Shown: positions 24,682 through 34,930 of the stretch, piece after piece
How positions within the stretch are numbered: position 1 is the stretch's first letter
How the letters are laid out: each line of letters starts with the position of its first letter
DNA from: Globodera rostochiensis
Taxonomy: Eukaryota; Nematoda; Chromadorea; Rhabditida; Heteroderidae
Length of the DNA stretch: 64,000 nt
Direction of reading: 5' to 3'
Assembly: GCA_018350325.1 (NCBI GenBank)
Contig: JAEVLN010000009.1
Coordinates: 3,113,559-3,177,558, forward strand
Program-made: the position numbers and the translations under genes
Notes under the pieces: generated by a model
What the model saw: the letters and a program-made list of their open reading frames with translations, nothing else
Databases searched by the model: none
What the model was told of the DNA's origin: nothing

Positions 24682-25015
24682 TAGTTACTTTTTTGAACAT
24701 TTCATTTTTTGAAGAATGTGCTAAAAAGAAAGAGTCAGACGGTTAGAATAATTTGGTCATCAATGCACCCCATCTAATAATTGTTTGTTACTTTTTTGAA
24801 CATTTTATTTTTTGAAGAAATAGTGTGCTAAAAAGAGAGAGTCAGGCGGTTAGAGTAATTTGGTCATCAACGCACCTCATCTAATAATTTTTTAGTTACT
24901 TTTTTGAACATTTTATTTTTTGAAGAAGCAGTGTGCTAAAAAGAGAGAGTCAGACGGTTAGAGTAATTTGGTCATCAATGCACCCCATCTAATAATTATA
25001 TTATTACTTTTTTGA
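24682..25015 (+). repeat. Three ~105-bp tandem repeats plus a partial fourth
   Basis: Unit boundaries at TTACTTTTTTGAA occur at 24,685, 24,788, 24,896 and 25,004, giving spacings of 103, 108 and 108 bp. The core of each unit holds AAAGAGAGAGTCAGACGGTT and CATCAATGCACCCCATC. The units differ by a few substitutions, so they are not one sequence read repeatedly. A single further copy lies at 9,490-9,590. Confidence 0.9.
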
Positions 25016-25107
25016 AGATTTAATTTGGGGTCGTACGCCGCACACATTCTCACCTTTTCGTTGTATGTTCGCTGATCTTTCTCACCTCGGAAACAAATTT
25101 TGATCAT
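24877..25107 (-). CDS. Ciliate-code frame, 76 residues, overlaps the tandem repeat
   Basis: ATG at 25,105-25,107, TGA at 24,877-24,879. The first 30 residues come from a GC patch (MIKICFRGEKDQRTYNEKVR, then MCAAYDPK), and the rest is read from the tandem repeat. The N-terminal part looks like genuine protein; the repeat-derived tail may not. Not recognised. Confidence 0.35.
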
Positions 25108-27638
25108 TCGTTAATATAAATTGTACGTGTTTTTGGGTGCAATAATTCTTTACCGTATTATTCTTATCTTTATTCTTAATATTTTTTTGAATTTATATTT
25201 TTGCTTCATAATATTTTACATTGTATTTTTACAAATTTTACGATCATGTTGTACAAATATGCAGAAACAAGTTTTGAAAATTTATACATGTAATTTTTAA
25301 TAAAACCCCTAGCAGCAAAAATTTTTCTTCTTTGATTATTTATTTTTTACATCGATTCACGCAGCGAGCAGACATTTTACAATTGATCGGAACAAGTAAT
25401 GACGGGAAAATGATGCTCTTAATCATGTTTTTAAGGTTTAGAAACCGTTTAAAATTTATATAAATAGGTAATATCTAAATTTAGTTTTTAACACTTACTT
25501 AATACTTTTTAATATTAAATAAATATGCCGATTTTTATTTCAATTGCTTACTTTGTTTTTCAAAATTTTCGACTCCTATAAATTTATTTTTTATTTTATA
25601 ACGTTGTATAAACCATAAAATGTTTGTATTGCAAAAAGGTTATGTTAACACGCTCATTTAGCTATTTATTTTTCCAAATTATAAAACCATCAAAGTTTTA
25701 TTGCTTAATTGATTTTTTATGTTTTCAAGATCTATTTTAAAATGCGAGTTTATTTAATGATGTTTATTTTAATATAGTATAAATTTATAATAATAAATTA
25801 TATTTTTATATTAAGTATTTTTTTAAATAAAACCAGTTATTAACCTTTTAAAATTTTTATTTATTTTAATATTTTGAATTTTGGCACATGTGTTTGCAAC
25901 CGAGATTTTAAAAAGATTCGTACTCCGGAAGATTTTGCGCCATCTGTTGTTGCACTTTAGCTTAGCTTCATGATTTCATTGCTGTTTAGTCTGGTAAAAA
26001 TAAAATTTATAAATTGTTAAAATTATTCTTAATTCTGCCCCCTCCATCGGAATTACATATATTTAGTTAATTGATCTTTCTCTTTTAAATTATAAGTTTT
26101 CCAATTTCTGTATTCTGAATTTTTATTTTATGCACTATTTTATTTGCTAATTGATTTAATAAACAAAAAATGTTTAACTAGTTGAATGACTGATTTGGCA
26201 TTAAGGGGCAAGCTTTGTTAGTATTATTTTTGAGTTTTCGAATTGAGGCTAATTTTAAGTTTGCCATTTTCAAGGCGTAATTTCTCAATCACGGCTTGTA
26301 ATAATAGCTAAGTCATTTTGAATTCATTAAGCTTTATCATTTTTAAATCTTTAAATTTCGTTAATTGCGTGAATAGTTTCAGCATATTGAAGCATTTAAC
26401 CGATCCATTTTAAGGCTATAACCACTCTTGTTTAGGGCTCTTTAATAAATTTAAGATGTTTGATCTAAATATTTAATGACATTTTTTTAAAAGATAAATT
26501 TTAAGTTGAGTTCGCCAAATCGGTCAAATCGGTATCCATTTTCTCTCGTGCATAACGTACTTCCTTGTAAATCAAAGTCATCGGTTTTTAATAATATTGA
26601 TTTAATTTTTAACATGACAATCCAATCTTTCTTTCAACACTGTACGACCGACATGATTTAATGCTAGTGGCCACTGGCCAGCGTCCAAGGTAATCCTGCG
26701 GATTGTCCGAAAGCTTAAATCGTATAGTAATGCCATTACTTTAACTGGATCAAAAAGTGAATATTAAGCAATTAAACATATGTTGTGATAATTTATATTT
26801 TTACTTTTCGTCACATGCGGTGTCTTTGTAGGGTCCGGCGTTAAATTTGTTTTATCGGGCAATGATTATCTTAATTCTTAGTTACATTGTAAACAATTTT
26901 GTCAAAGTCAATGCCAAGTCGCCCTTTTCAACGGAACATGGTTTGACCATCTTCACTGGCATATACCGCAATAATACGAATGATTTTTTTTTATAAATGC
27001 ATTTTAAACCTATTCATTTTATATCGTCCATTTTTGCATTTAACTGACTTACTTTAATTTATTACATTCGCACTTAACAAATCATTAGAGAATAAATATT
27101 CTTTGATAATTTGTTGGGGTTCAATACATTTGAATGTTCACTGAATGTTAAAAAACGGATTATTTAAAGTTTTAAGAAAATTTTCTTGACATTTAAGTTA
27201 AGTAAAAAGTTTAATTAATTTTAAATAAAAATATAAATCTTTAAATATTTTTGAGTCTTTTATTTTTTTAACATCTATGCATATTTAAAGAAGCTTTTGG
27301 TTTTTAATTTTGCGAATAAATTTTAAATTTATAATTACGCTGCTTAATAATATAAGCCCCATTTTCAGTGGAAAAACTGTTGACCAGCTTCTGTTCTTTA
27401 GGGTTAGTAAAGAATATTAGGTATTGTTGTATGTATTTGAAGAACCTGTGCCCAGAGCTAAAATAATAATTGTTTACAACTGTTTTTAAAAGGATATTAA
27501 TACAATTTTACTTTACTTAATAATTGATTATAAAAAACTACAAATTTATTTGTAAGTTGAACGCCTTTTTTGTAATTAAAACTTTCAATTCGCAAAATTA
27601 AATAATGCTATATTATGGTTTAATTAATGTTATTGTGA
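25108..27638. other. AT-rich interval, no resolved gene
   Basis: T-rich sequence with GC patches near 25,910-26,010, 26,640-26,740 and 26,900-26,970. The patches are probably coding, but no frame stands out. Confidence 0.35.
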
Positions 27639-28211
27639 CATCCGTACTTCAGTAGCAGGTACGTGTTGTACAGAATGACACGCTTAAACCTTTAAATATG
27701 TTAGTATTTGCAAAAAGATTTAAAATATTACTAAAATTATGGTTTTTTTATTTTAAAGATTTTATATATAAACTTTTTTTTATCATTTTAAAAGTGTCTT
27801 GCTTTCAGGTAATTTTTGACAGGCTTGAAATAAATAACAAAAAATTTTCGGTTTAACATAGAAAATATATGGATTTTATATTCTTCATTTGCATTTATTT
27901 TTAATGTAATTTATATATGTAAATTTTTATTCTTTTTCATTTGTGAAAACTTGTCATTTATTTACACTTAATTGCCATGTAAACGTGTCGGAAATTATTT
28001 CCAGGCCTGTGCCTTGATGACGTTGCAATGTTATGTAGCACGTTGTCACGGACAAGATAGTCATTTTGTTTTCTTTAAAAAACTGAATAACATGATTTAA
28101 AAATTGGCTAATTTGGCGTTCATCAATATTTGTTCAAAAACTTAAATTTTTTTAAATATTTTTTAATCCGATTTTTCTTAACATGCACTCCATCTTTGCT
28201 TGAGTCATTGA
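27639..28211 (+). CDS. Ciliate-code frame, 190 residues, membrane protein
   Basis: Open between TGA at 27,636-27,638 and TGA at 28,209-28,211. The middle is strongly hydrophobic (two or more probable membrane segments, about codons 70-110). It is followed by a GC patch reading LPCKRVGNYFQACALMTLQC and YVARCHGQDSHFVFFKKLNN in one frame, then in-frame TAA codons. The Cys-rich patch (five Cys within about 30 residues) may be a disulfide or metal site. Not recognised. Confidence 0.45.
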
Positions 28212-29323
28212 TTTTTGAGGATGCGTTAACTTATTTATTTGCAGGTTTATAGTTGAGTAGTATATTATTTATTTGAACAAAATATATACTTTAATTGATA
28301 ATTTTAAAATTATGTTCTACGCGGTTAATCTGATTCTAAATAGTAACATTGTGCAACAGAGCAAATCAAAAGCTTAATCGAAGTCCTTATTGTTTTAAAT
28401 TTGATGTTTACCATAACAATTAAAATGTTTCAGAATTATTATTTGTTATTTGTCTATATTTATTATATTAAATTTCACATTGGCTTCTGCCGCGCTCACA
28501 TACCTTAGTCCCGGTGCACCGAATTATTTTACAAATCATAAAGAACATAATATTTTTAAATTTAACTAGTTTTCAAATTAAGTTTCATTCCGTTTTACGT
28601 AATAATTTATTATTTATGAAATCTTGCAAACAAATTTATTTAATTTAAAGTGTTAAAGCGAGTTATAACAAAGGCTCTGAAAATATGCAATTAATTACCA
28701 AATACTAAAAGTCAAAATTTTTTTCAAACTAAAAGTGTATCCCTAAAAAAAGAGTTTCTTGGATCAAAAATCCACCCAAAGATTGATAATTTCCGAAAAT
28801 TTTTTTATTTTGTTGTTTTTTATAAAATTTTACAAAACATATCATTTTGAAAATTTATTTTTATTATAAATCTTTTAAAATGCTGTTAAATTCCTGGGTG
28901 ATAAAGGTGTAACAATTTTAATCCAGTGGTTTAATATCTCCAGTCATAGTCAAATATAAATTAAATAAACAATTATATCACAAGAAAGTGATATAGACAA
29001 AAACAGTAATAAAAAATCACCACTTTTGATATTGGCAACATCAAAAAGGCTATTAAATTTAAAAAATTCTTTGCTTTAATAAACAAAATGCTCACCGGCA
29101 AAGACAGAACACAAGTGTAGACCAAAGGACATAATAAACATAACATTAGCACCACAATAAAACTACCAACAAGGATAATATAATTTTGTAAATACCGCGA
29201 AAAATAATAAATTACAAACACAACCAACTAAAAGAAAATAAAAATAAAATAAATCTAAAATAACATCATTACATAAATTAGGTGATAAAATTATTAAAGA
29301 AAAAGTGTGCTTAATTAATTTGA
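28212..29323. other. AT-rich interval, no resolved gene
   Basis: T-rich, then A-rich sequence. A standard-code hydrophobic frame of 84 residues (28,973-29,227, minus) is low in complexity; under the altered code the plus strand is also open here. No call is possible. Confidence 0.3.
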
Positions 29324-29533
29324 AAGGAAATTTATAGGGAAATTATCGTAACACGTCTTATAAGCAAATGTTTGACCCCGGGTAAAGGCCTTGACGAGGG
29401 GAGCATCTCTTATCTGGGTGATGCGTTTCTGTTATTCGACTAAGAATCAAGAAAAAAAAGAAATTTTAAATTGGGAGTAGAAACTCCGATGAATAAGTTA
29501 AGATACAGAGTTTAACCACTGAGCCATGCTTGA
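29324..29533 (+). CDS. Ciliate-code frame, 69 residues, unrecognised
   Basis: Open between TGA at 29,321-29,323 and TGA at 29,531-29,533. It reads LTPGKGLDEGSISYLGDAFL, then LFDQESRKKRNFKLGVETP, with TAA codons as Gln at two places. The reverse strand of the last part (ATGGCTCAGTGGTTAAAC) resembles the A-box of a tRNA promoter, so a degenerate tRNA-like sequence is a competing reading of 29,470-29,533. Confidence 0.4.
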
Positions 29534-29969
29534 TTGGATACGATATAATTATGTTAATGTGATTATGGTTGCCGAGGCAGAAAAATTCCTAAGTTATTTA
29601 GTAATTCATACATTGGTCTCGTGCCATTGGATTAATTGTTTTATATACTTTTACAAATTATAAAGTTTACATTAATTATTAATCTGAAATTTTTTTGAAT
29701 TTAGTACTTTTTTATTTCGTGATTGTAATTTTGATTATTTATCAAATGTGTAGGTTTTTTGTTTTAATCCAAAGGTAAGTATTACATTTTTAAATGTGAT
29801 AGAAAACTGGTAAAGATTGACGAAATTAATTTGCATTATTATTAATTTATAAATATATCAAATTAAATGAAATTTCTTTTAGAAAATTTTAACTTTTTTT
29901 TATTTTAAAGTTCTTAATTACCTATTATTATTATTTTATTTTTATTATTTTATTTTTTAAATACATTAA

Positions 29970-30191
29970 CAATTTGAGTAGATCCAATATTATAATATTT
30001 TAAGACTAAAAAATTAACAAAAAAATTTTATATCAAGATAATTGAATTACAAAAATCTTTAAAAATTATATTTAAATATTCTCTTTTTATTAATAAAAAA
30101 GATTTAGATGATTAAGCATAAGAATTAGAACTTGAATGAATCAAAAATAATTTATTTATTCATTTATTAAAAATTATATTTAAATATTTTT
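29970..30191 (+). pseudogene. Diverged relative of the gene at 12,626, cut by the gap
   Basis: In-frame residues FEQIQYYNIL correspond to FEWIQDYEIF of the 12,626 gene. Further on, DLDDQAQELELE followed by TGA and IKNN corresponds to DEDDEAEDYERERVKNK. The segment between is much shorter than in the other copy, and GC-rich codons are replaced by AT-rich ones. It runs into the N gap. The similarity is judged by eye only. Confidence 0.35.
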
Positions 30192-30542
30192 NNNNNNNNN
30201 NNNNNNNNNNNNNNNNNNNNNNNNNNNNNNNNNNNNNNNNNNNNNNNNNNNNNNNNNNNNNNNNNNNNNNNNNNNNNNNNNNNNNNNNNNNNNNNNNNNN
30301 NNNNNNNNNNNNNNNNNNNNNNNNNNNNNNNNNNNNNNNNNNNNNNNNNNNNNNNNNNNNNNNNNNNNNNNNNNNNNNNNNNNNNNNNNNNNNNNNNNNN
30401 NNNNNNNNNNNNNNNNNNNNNNNNNNNNNNNNNNNNNNNNNNNNNNNNNNNNNNNNNNNNNNNNNNNNNNNNNNNNNNNNNNNNNNNNNNNNNNNNNNNN
30501 NNNNNNNNNNNNNNNNNNNNNNNNNNNNNNNNNNNNNNNNNN
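30192..30542. other. Assembly gap (351 N)
   Basis: A run of N. AT-rich sequence lies on both sides, so the gap is inside the foreign block, not at its edge. Confidence 0.99.
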
Positions 30543-30594
30543 TAAAATAAAATTAATTTTTTAATTGTTGAATTTTTTAATTAAGTATTTATAT

Positions 30595-31065
30595 TTTAAA
30601 TAATTAAGACTTTATTAAATTGAGGTCCATTTTTTAAATTTCATTGCAATTTATTATTATTTTATTTCATTTTACATAAATTATTTATAAAAATCGCATT
30701 TATTTAATTATTTTCTTTAAATTATAATTCTTGTCCCACTCAGTAATAGTCACAATGAAAGATTTTCGGGCGATTTTCACGCTTAGTAAAATATCTTCGG
30801 AGCGATTTTCACATTCGCGCTTAGTGTAGAGGATGTAATCTTTATGCAAATTTTTTATAATTTTTATTAAAATCGTTTAAAAAACTTGGAATCTATTTTT
30901 TATAATTAAGACGATAATTGAGGAACTTTTTTTTAATTTCATTGCAATTTATTATTATTTTATAATTTTTACATAAATTATTTTTAAAAATCGCATTATT
31001 TAATTATTTTCTTTAAATTTATAATTCTTGTGCCCTCTGTGTAATAATCACAGTGAATAATATAC
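30595..31065 (+). repeat. Direct repeat of ~170 bp, spacing ~298 bp
   Basis: The stretch with TCATTGCAATTTATTATTAT at about 30,595-30,770 recurs at about 30,898-31,065, including ATTCTTGTCCCACTCAGTAA versus ATTCTTGTGCCCTCTGTGTAA. It lies between the gap and the right edge of the AT-rich block. Confidence 0.75.
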
Positions 31066-31531
31066 CTTATCTGATATATTAACCCTAAATATTTATAGAA
31101 AATCTTCCCATGAACCCATTTTGAGAGTAAAACTTCCATTTATTTTTTATCTTCTACGGCGATCAATTTTTAAGGTCGAGTTTCTAGCGCTGCAGCATTT
31201 CAGTCCCGTAATTTTTTCCTTTATTTTTATGAAAATGTTCACATTTCAAGCCTTTTTTTCGAAAATGACTAAAAGTTATCGTTGAAAAGATGAATTATTT
31301 TTCAAAAACAGCCAAGCCCATGATTTTGGGTGCATTTTCTTAAATTTTTGGTCAAAAACGCCAAAATATGCTCAAAATATCCAAAATATGCCCAAATATG
31401 CACCGAAATTCAAAAAATATGCAGGAACCCAAAATCGAACTTCTTCCCCGCCCCCCGTCTCCCCCCACTACTGCTCCGTCATCGCATGCTCGCTGTAGGC
31501 GGGCCGTTACACGGCCTTTCATCATTATTAG

Positions 31532-31927
31532 TAGAGCCACGATTTATATGGAAATCCATATTTTTTTGCGCACTCGGAACAGCGTATAAATGCCATAAAT
31601 AGTGTTTTTAACTTTGGTTGGAGCTTCTAGAGCCCATTTTATAATCCATATTTTCATATTTTTCCATATTTCGCGATTTTTATCCATATTCCATATTTAT
31701 CCATATTTTGCTATTTTTCAAAAATTCCTTAACAAAAATGCAATAAAAACGAAAAATACACCCCTAAGGATCGATTTTTTCAAAATTTTCAAAATACACT
31801 CCTAATGACCGTTTTTCAAAATTAAAATATTTTGAGTTTTTGCCCATATTTGGTCCATTTTGCAATTTTTCATCCATATTTTATGGCCATATTTCGAGAT
31901 TTTTTGTCCATATAAATCGTGGCCCTA
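31532..31927 (+). mobile_element. hAT-like MITE, 396 bp, exact 8-bp TSD
   Basis: Terminal inverted repeats TAGAGCCACGATTTATATGG and CCATATAAATCGTGGCCCTA bound the element. The target duplication ATTATTAG occurs at 31,524-31,531 and 31,928-31,935. The interior is built of ATCCATATTT-like repeats with no coding capacity. An 8-bp duplication and TAGAG/CAGGG ends are typical of hAT superfamily elements. Confidence 0.85.
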
Positions 31928-32069
31928 ATTATTAGGGTGTGGATTTTATTTTTCTGCAGCTTTGTTTTGACGAGTTATGTACGAAAAACATGTTTTTAGT
32001 CGGAAATTTTATCGTTTTAACGAGCCTATCCAAGCTAAAAAACTTATTTTGGATTTCGAGCCTAAAATA

Positions 32070-32125
32070 TAGGGTTGGATAAACCCGGGTTATCTCCGGA
32101 TAATATCTGGTTTTATCCAACCCTA
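32070..32125 (+). mobile_element. Tiny palindromic MITE, 56 bp
   Basis: Ends TAGGGTTGGATAAA and TTTATCCAACCCTA are reverse complements with a short GC-rich middle. Flanks CTAAAATA and CTGAAATA agree in 7 of 8 positions and could be a target duplication. Its ends resemble those of the 152-bp element at 55,847. Confidence 0.55.
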
Positions 32126-32127
32126 CT

Positions 32128-33816
32128 GAAATAGGCTCAAGCCTATTTTGGATATTTTAAGATTTTTTGAGCCTATTTTGGCATTTTGCCCTAAATTCCT
32201 TATGAAAAATATAATAAAAGATTTTTTTTTGGTCAGGATCCTTCATAAAATTCATAGGCTTTTTTTTTTGCAATTTTGCTTGCATAAAAATAGCAGCCCT
32301 ACGGATTGATAATTTTCACATGTAAAAAAAAGTTTTTAAGCGATTATTTTTATTTTTAAACACATTTTTCGAGTCTATTTTTGCTTGTGAATTCAATTTT
32401 TGGAGCCTAAGTTTTCAAACTTTTTTGGGAGAGGGGTCGGCGGTGCCGATAGGCGCCGCCGAGAAAATTTTTGAATTTTTGACTCAATTTGTCAACGATT
32501 TGAAACAAAATTTTAAAAATACGAAATTTTTTGATGATTTAACAAGATTCTTAAGAAAATTGGTTCAATCAAACAACAAAAAGGGCACCCCTCAACATTT
32601 GAGAAGGCATTACTATTTTTAAATAAGGTGAGTCCAATCAAAAAATAGAAATTCTAAGTTGTAAATACCAACCCAAAAATATTTTAAAAACAGGTAAAAA
32701 TTTAAGAAGGTTTTAGAAAATGGTTGCTCGGCTAATAGATGCTCACCGAAGTCATAAAAAATAATTTACATTGCCGGGGTTCAAACCCCAACCAAAATGG
32801 TAAAAGACGATTCGTTCCCTTTACCCCCGGTCACCACCACTACCACTACACCACAACCTCATATGTTAAGTTATGGGTCCTAAATCCAACCTGGTCCGAT
32901 TACCCGGACAGGATTCCGGATCAGGATCCTGGTCTGAAATTCCCGTAACAGGATTTCGGAAATGACCAGGATTTACCAGGATTAAAAAACTGGTTTTAGG
33001 ATATCCTGTCTATTCCTGTTTAGAATAAAAAAATTTCAATAAATTTACCAAAAGGGTCCCCCTATGGTTTTTCAAATGACCCGGTTCATAAACCGGTCCA
33101 AAGTGATTTCCTAATAAAAAATTTTAATACCATTCGATTTGTCTAGACGAGGGGTTGATTGATGGCATTTTTGGCATTTTTAGTGCATATTGCATATTTT
33201 GGCCTTTTTTGGGGCATACATCTATCTAAAAAATTTTTTATTAAATGTGGGCGTTTATGGGTAAAACGTCCGTTTTTTCGTTACCGGGCGAAATGTTCAA
33301 TGGGCGAAACAGGGGGTAAAATATTAATTCGTTTTTCACCAAATCGTTTTTTAATCAACTCGTTTTTTGATCAACTCGTTTTTTCTGATTAGACTCGTTT
33401 TTTCTGATTCAACTCGTTTTTCTAGTAACAATAAGCATTTATAAGCGGAATTACAAGGTTTTACGCAATTCTGACAAGCACGCGAGGGTTGTTGAGGTCG
33501 CCGGTAACGAATATGACGTCAGATTATCATAATACATCATCTAATCTAAGACTATGAAAAAGTACAATTTTTTCAAAGTCGAGAAAAAGGTGTTTCTAGG
33601 GGTATTCGGGTGACGTAGAATCCGAATCTGACCTCCATTCCTATCAATTTCGAACCCCGGACATGAATTCGAATAAATTTTTCAAAATTTAAAATTTGGT
33701 TCAAAAATTGTAATTGCTTGCCTTTTTGTTGTAATTGTGTGCTTTTAAACGATTTTGAGACCAAAATTTATTTCTGAAAATTTTTGAAAAAAGGTTTGAG
33801 TTGATAGTCGTTCAAA
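32128..33816. repeat. Dispersed repeats, no gene
   Basis: This stretch contains a copy of the palindromic GGCGGTGCCGATAGGCGCC motif (32,439-32,460), a CAGGAT/CCTGG-rich segment (32,880-33,010) like one at 48,620-48,790, the ACTCGTTTTTT array (33,355-33,425), and a segment with GACGTCAGATTATCAT that recurs near 34,990 and 41,500. No exon-like sequence was seen. Confidence 0.6.
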
Positions 33817-34040
33817 CAGGGACGTAGTTAGAAAAAAAATCTTGGAGGGCGGAAGGTCCATCTGAGCGCCAGGAGCAGCCCGGCGGTGCCGATAGGCGCC
33901 GCCGGGGAAATTTTTTGATGGCAATTTTGTTAAGAAAATTGATCAAAAAATTGTAAAAGTGTAAAGCAATAGGGTCCCCCCTCTTGTTTTTTTTTTCTCA
34001 AATTTCATTTCGGGCGGGGGGGGGGGGGGGGAATTCCCCG
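33817..34040 (+). mobile_element. 5' half of a CAGGGACGTAG-type MITE
   Basis: It starts CAGGGACGTAGTTAG and keeps the same inner order as the complete element at 52,212-52,502: the GGTGCCGATAGGCGCCGCC motif, a T-rich stretch, AGGGTCCCCCCTCTTG, then a G run. The matching right end is missing here, but a GGCTACGTCC end preceded by a C run lies at 41,760-41,778. The element may have been split by later insertion and duplication. Confidence 0.6.
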
Positions 34041-34149
34041 AACGGATCCCAACTCGCTTTTGGCCAACTCGCTTTTTACCCAACTCGCTTTCGACCCGAT
34101 TCGCTTTTTTTGGAACGACTCGCTTTTTTTAGTAACAAGAAGCATTTAC

Positions 34150-34922
34150 CAGGGCTGTGTCGAAATTTCGATTTTCGAATTTCGATTTTCGACTTTTTTT
34201 CCTTTCGATTTTCGATTTCGACAAATCAGTGGTTTGTCTTTATGATTTTGTGTTTTGGGTTCTAACCCGCTACAATGCGATCATTTTTTTAACCTTTCTT
34301 TGGCCTTCACATTCTATCCCCCTTTAACGGAACATTTTTAATGTTTTTCAATTATTTTTAAATTAAAATACGCACAAAAAAAGACCGCCGGACATCCTCC
34401 ACTCTTATGTAAACCAATTTTTTCCCCGAAATTATGAAGAAAAATGCTCAATTTTCCGAAAATTTTGGTGAAATTGCTTAACAAAACCTCCCAAATTTCT
34501 CCCGGCGTCGCCTATCGGAACCGACGGGCCGCCACTGAAAGCATAAAGTCGACCAATTCATTGTAGTTTTTGGATCATTTTTCTTAACAAAATTAAGTCA
34601 AAAATTCAAAATTTTCTCCGCGGCGCCTATCGGCACCGCCGACACCCCACCCTCCCTAAAAGGTTAAAATTGGCTTATGAAGGCCTCTGAAACAAAAAAT
34701 GCATCCTTCAAAATTTTAAAAATGAATAAGTGAATAGGTATTTCAAAAAATATTTATTAAATAAATTTTTTTAAAAAAATTTTTCTAGTCACATAAAAAA
34801 AATTTTCGATTTTGTTTCGATTTTCGATTTTCGAGGTTTTTTTTTCCTTTCGATTTTCGATTTCGAACTTTTCAATTTCGATTTTCGGTTTCGACTTTTT
34901 TTTTACTTTCGACACAGCCCTG
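34150..34922 (+). mobile_element. Nested hAT-like MITE, 773 bp, exact 8-bp TSD
   Basis: Terminal inverted repeats CAGGGCTGTGTCGAAA and TTTCGACACAGCCCTG. Target duplication GCATTTAC at 34,142-34,149 and 34,923-34,930. Removing it restores AAGAAGCATTTACGAGCGGA, which is exactly what the related repeat near 41,660-41,680 has in reverse. The interior has CGATTTTCGATTTCG arrays and one GGCGGCGCCTATCGG motif. No transposase. Confidence 0.9.
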
Positions 34923-34930
34923 GCATTTAC

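Larger units (their letters stand above)
1140..31080. other. AT-rich block with ciliate-type genetic code (foreign segment)
   Basis: Base composition drops abruptly to very low GC and recovers near 31,080. In standard code no frame exceeds about 116 codons. With TAA and TAG read as Gln and TGA as stop, many frames of 70-270 codons open. The GC-richer patches inside them show codon-like structure, with third-position GC highest and second lowest in the patches I counted (near 5,400 and 6,700). Runs of A-rich and T-rich plus strand alternate, which fits gen​es on alternating strands. Seen: the frames and composition. Known: this code is typical of many ciliates. Inferred: contamination or foreign DNA. 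TGA-only stops give long frames by chance in AT-rich DNA, so single frames listed below are less certain than the pattern as a whole. Confidence 0.65.

Noticed and set aside
24682..25015. CRISPR array
   Set aside because: Units are contiguous direct repeats without variable spacers, in a eukaryotic context.
1140..30191. Mitochondrial or plastid origin for the AT-rich block
   Set aside because: No organelle rRNA, tRNA set or respiratory genes were seen, and TAA/TAG as Gln is not an organelle code.
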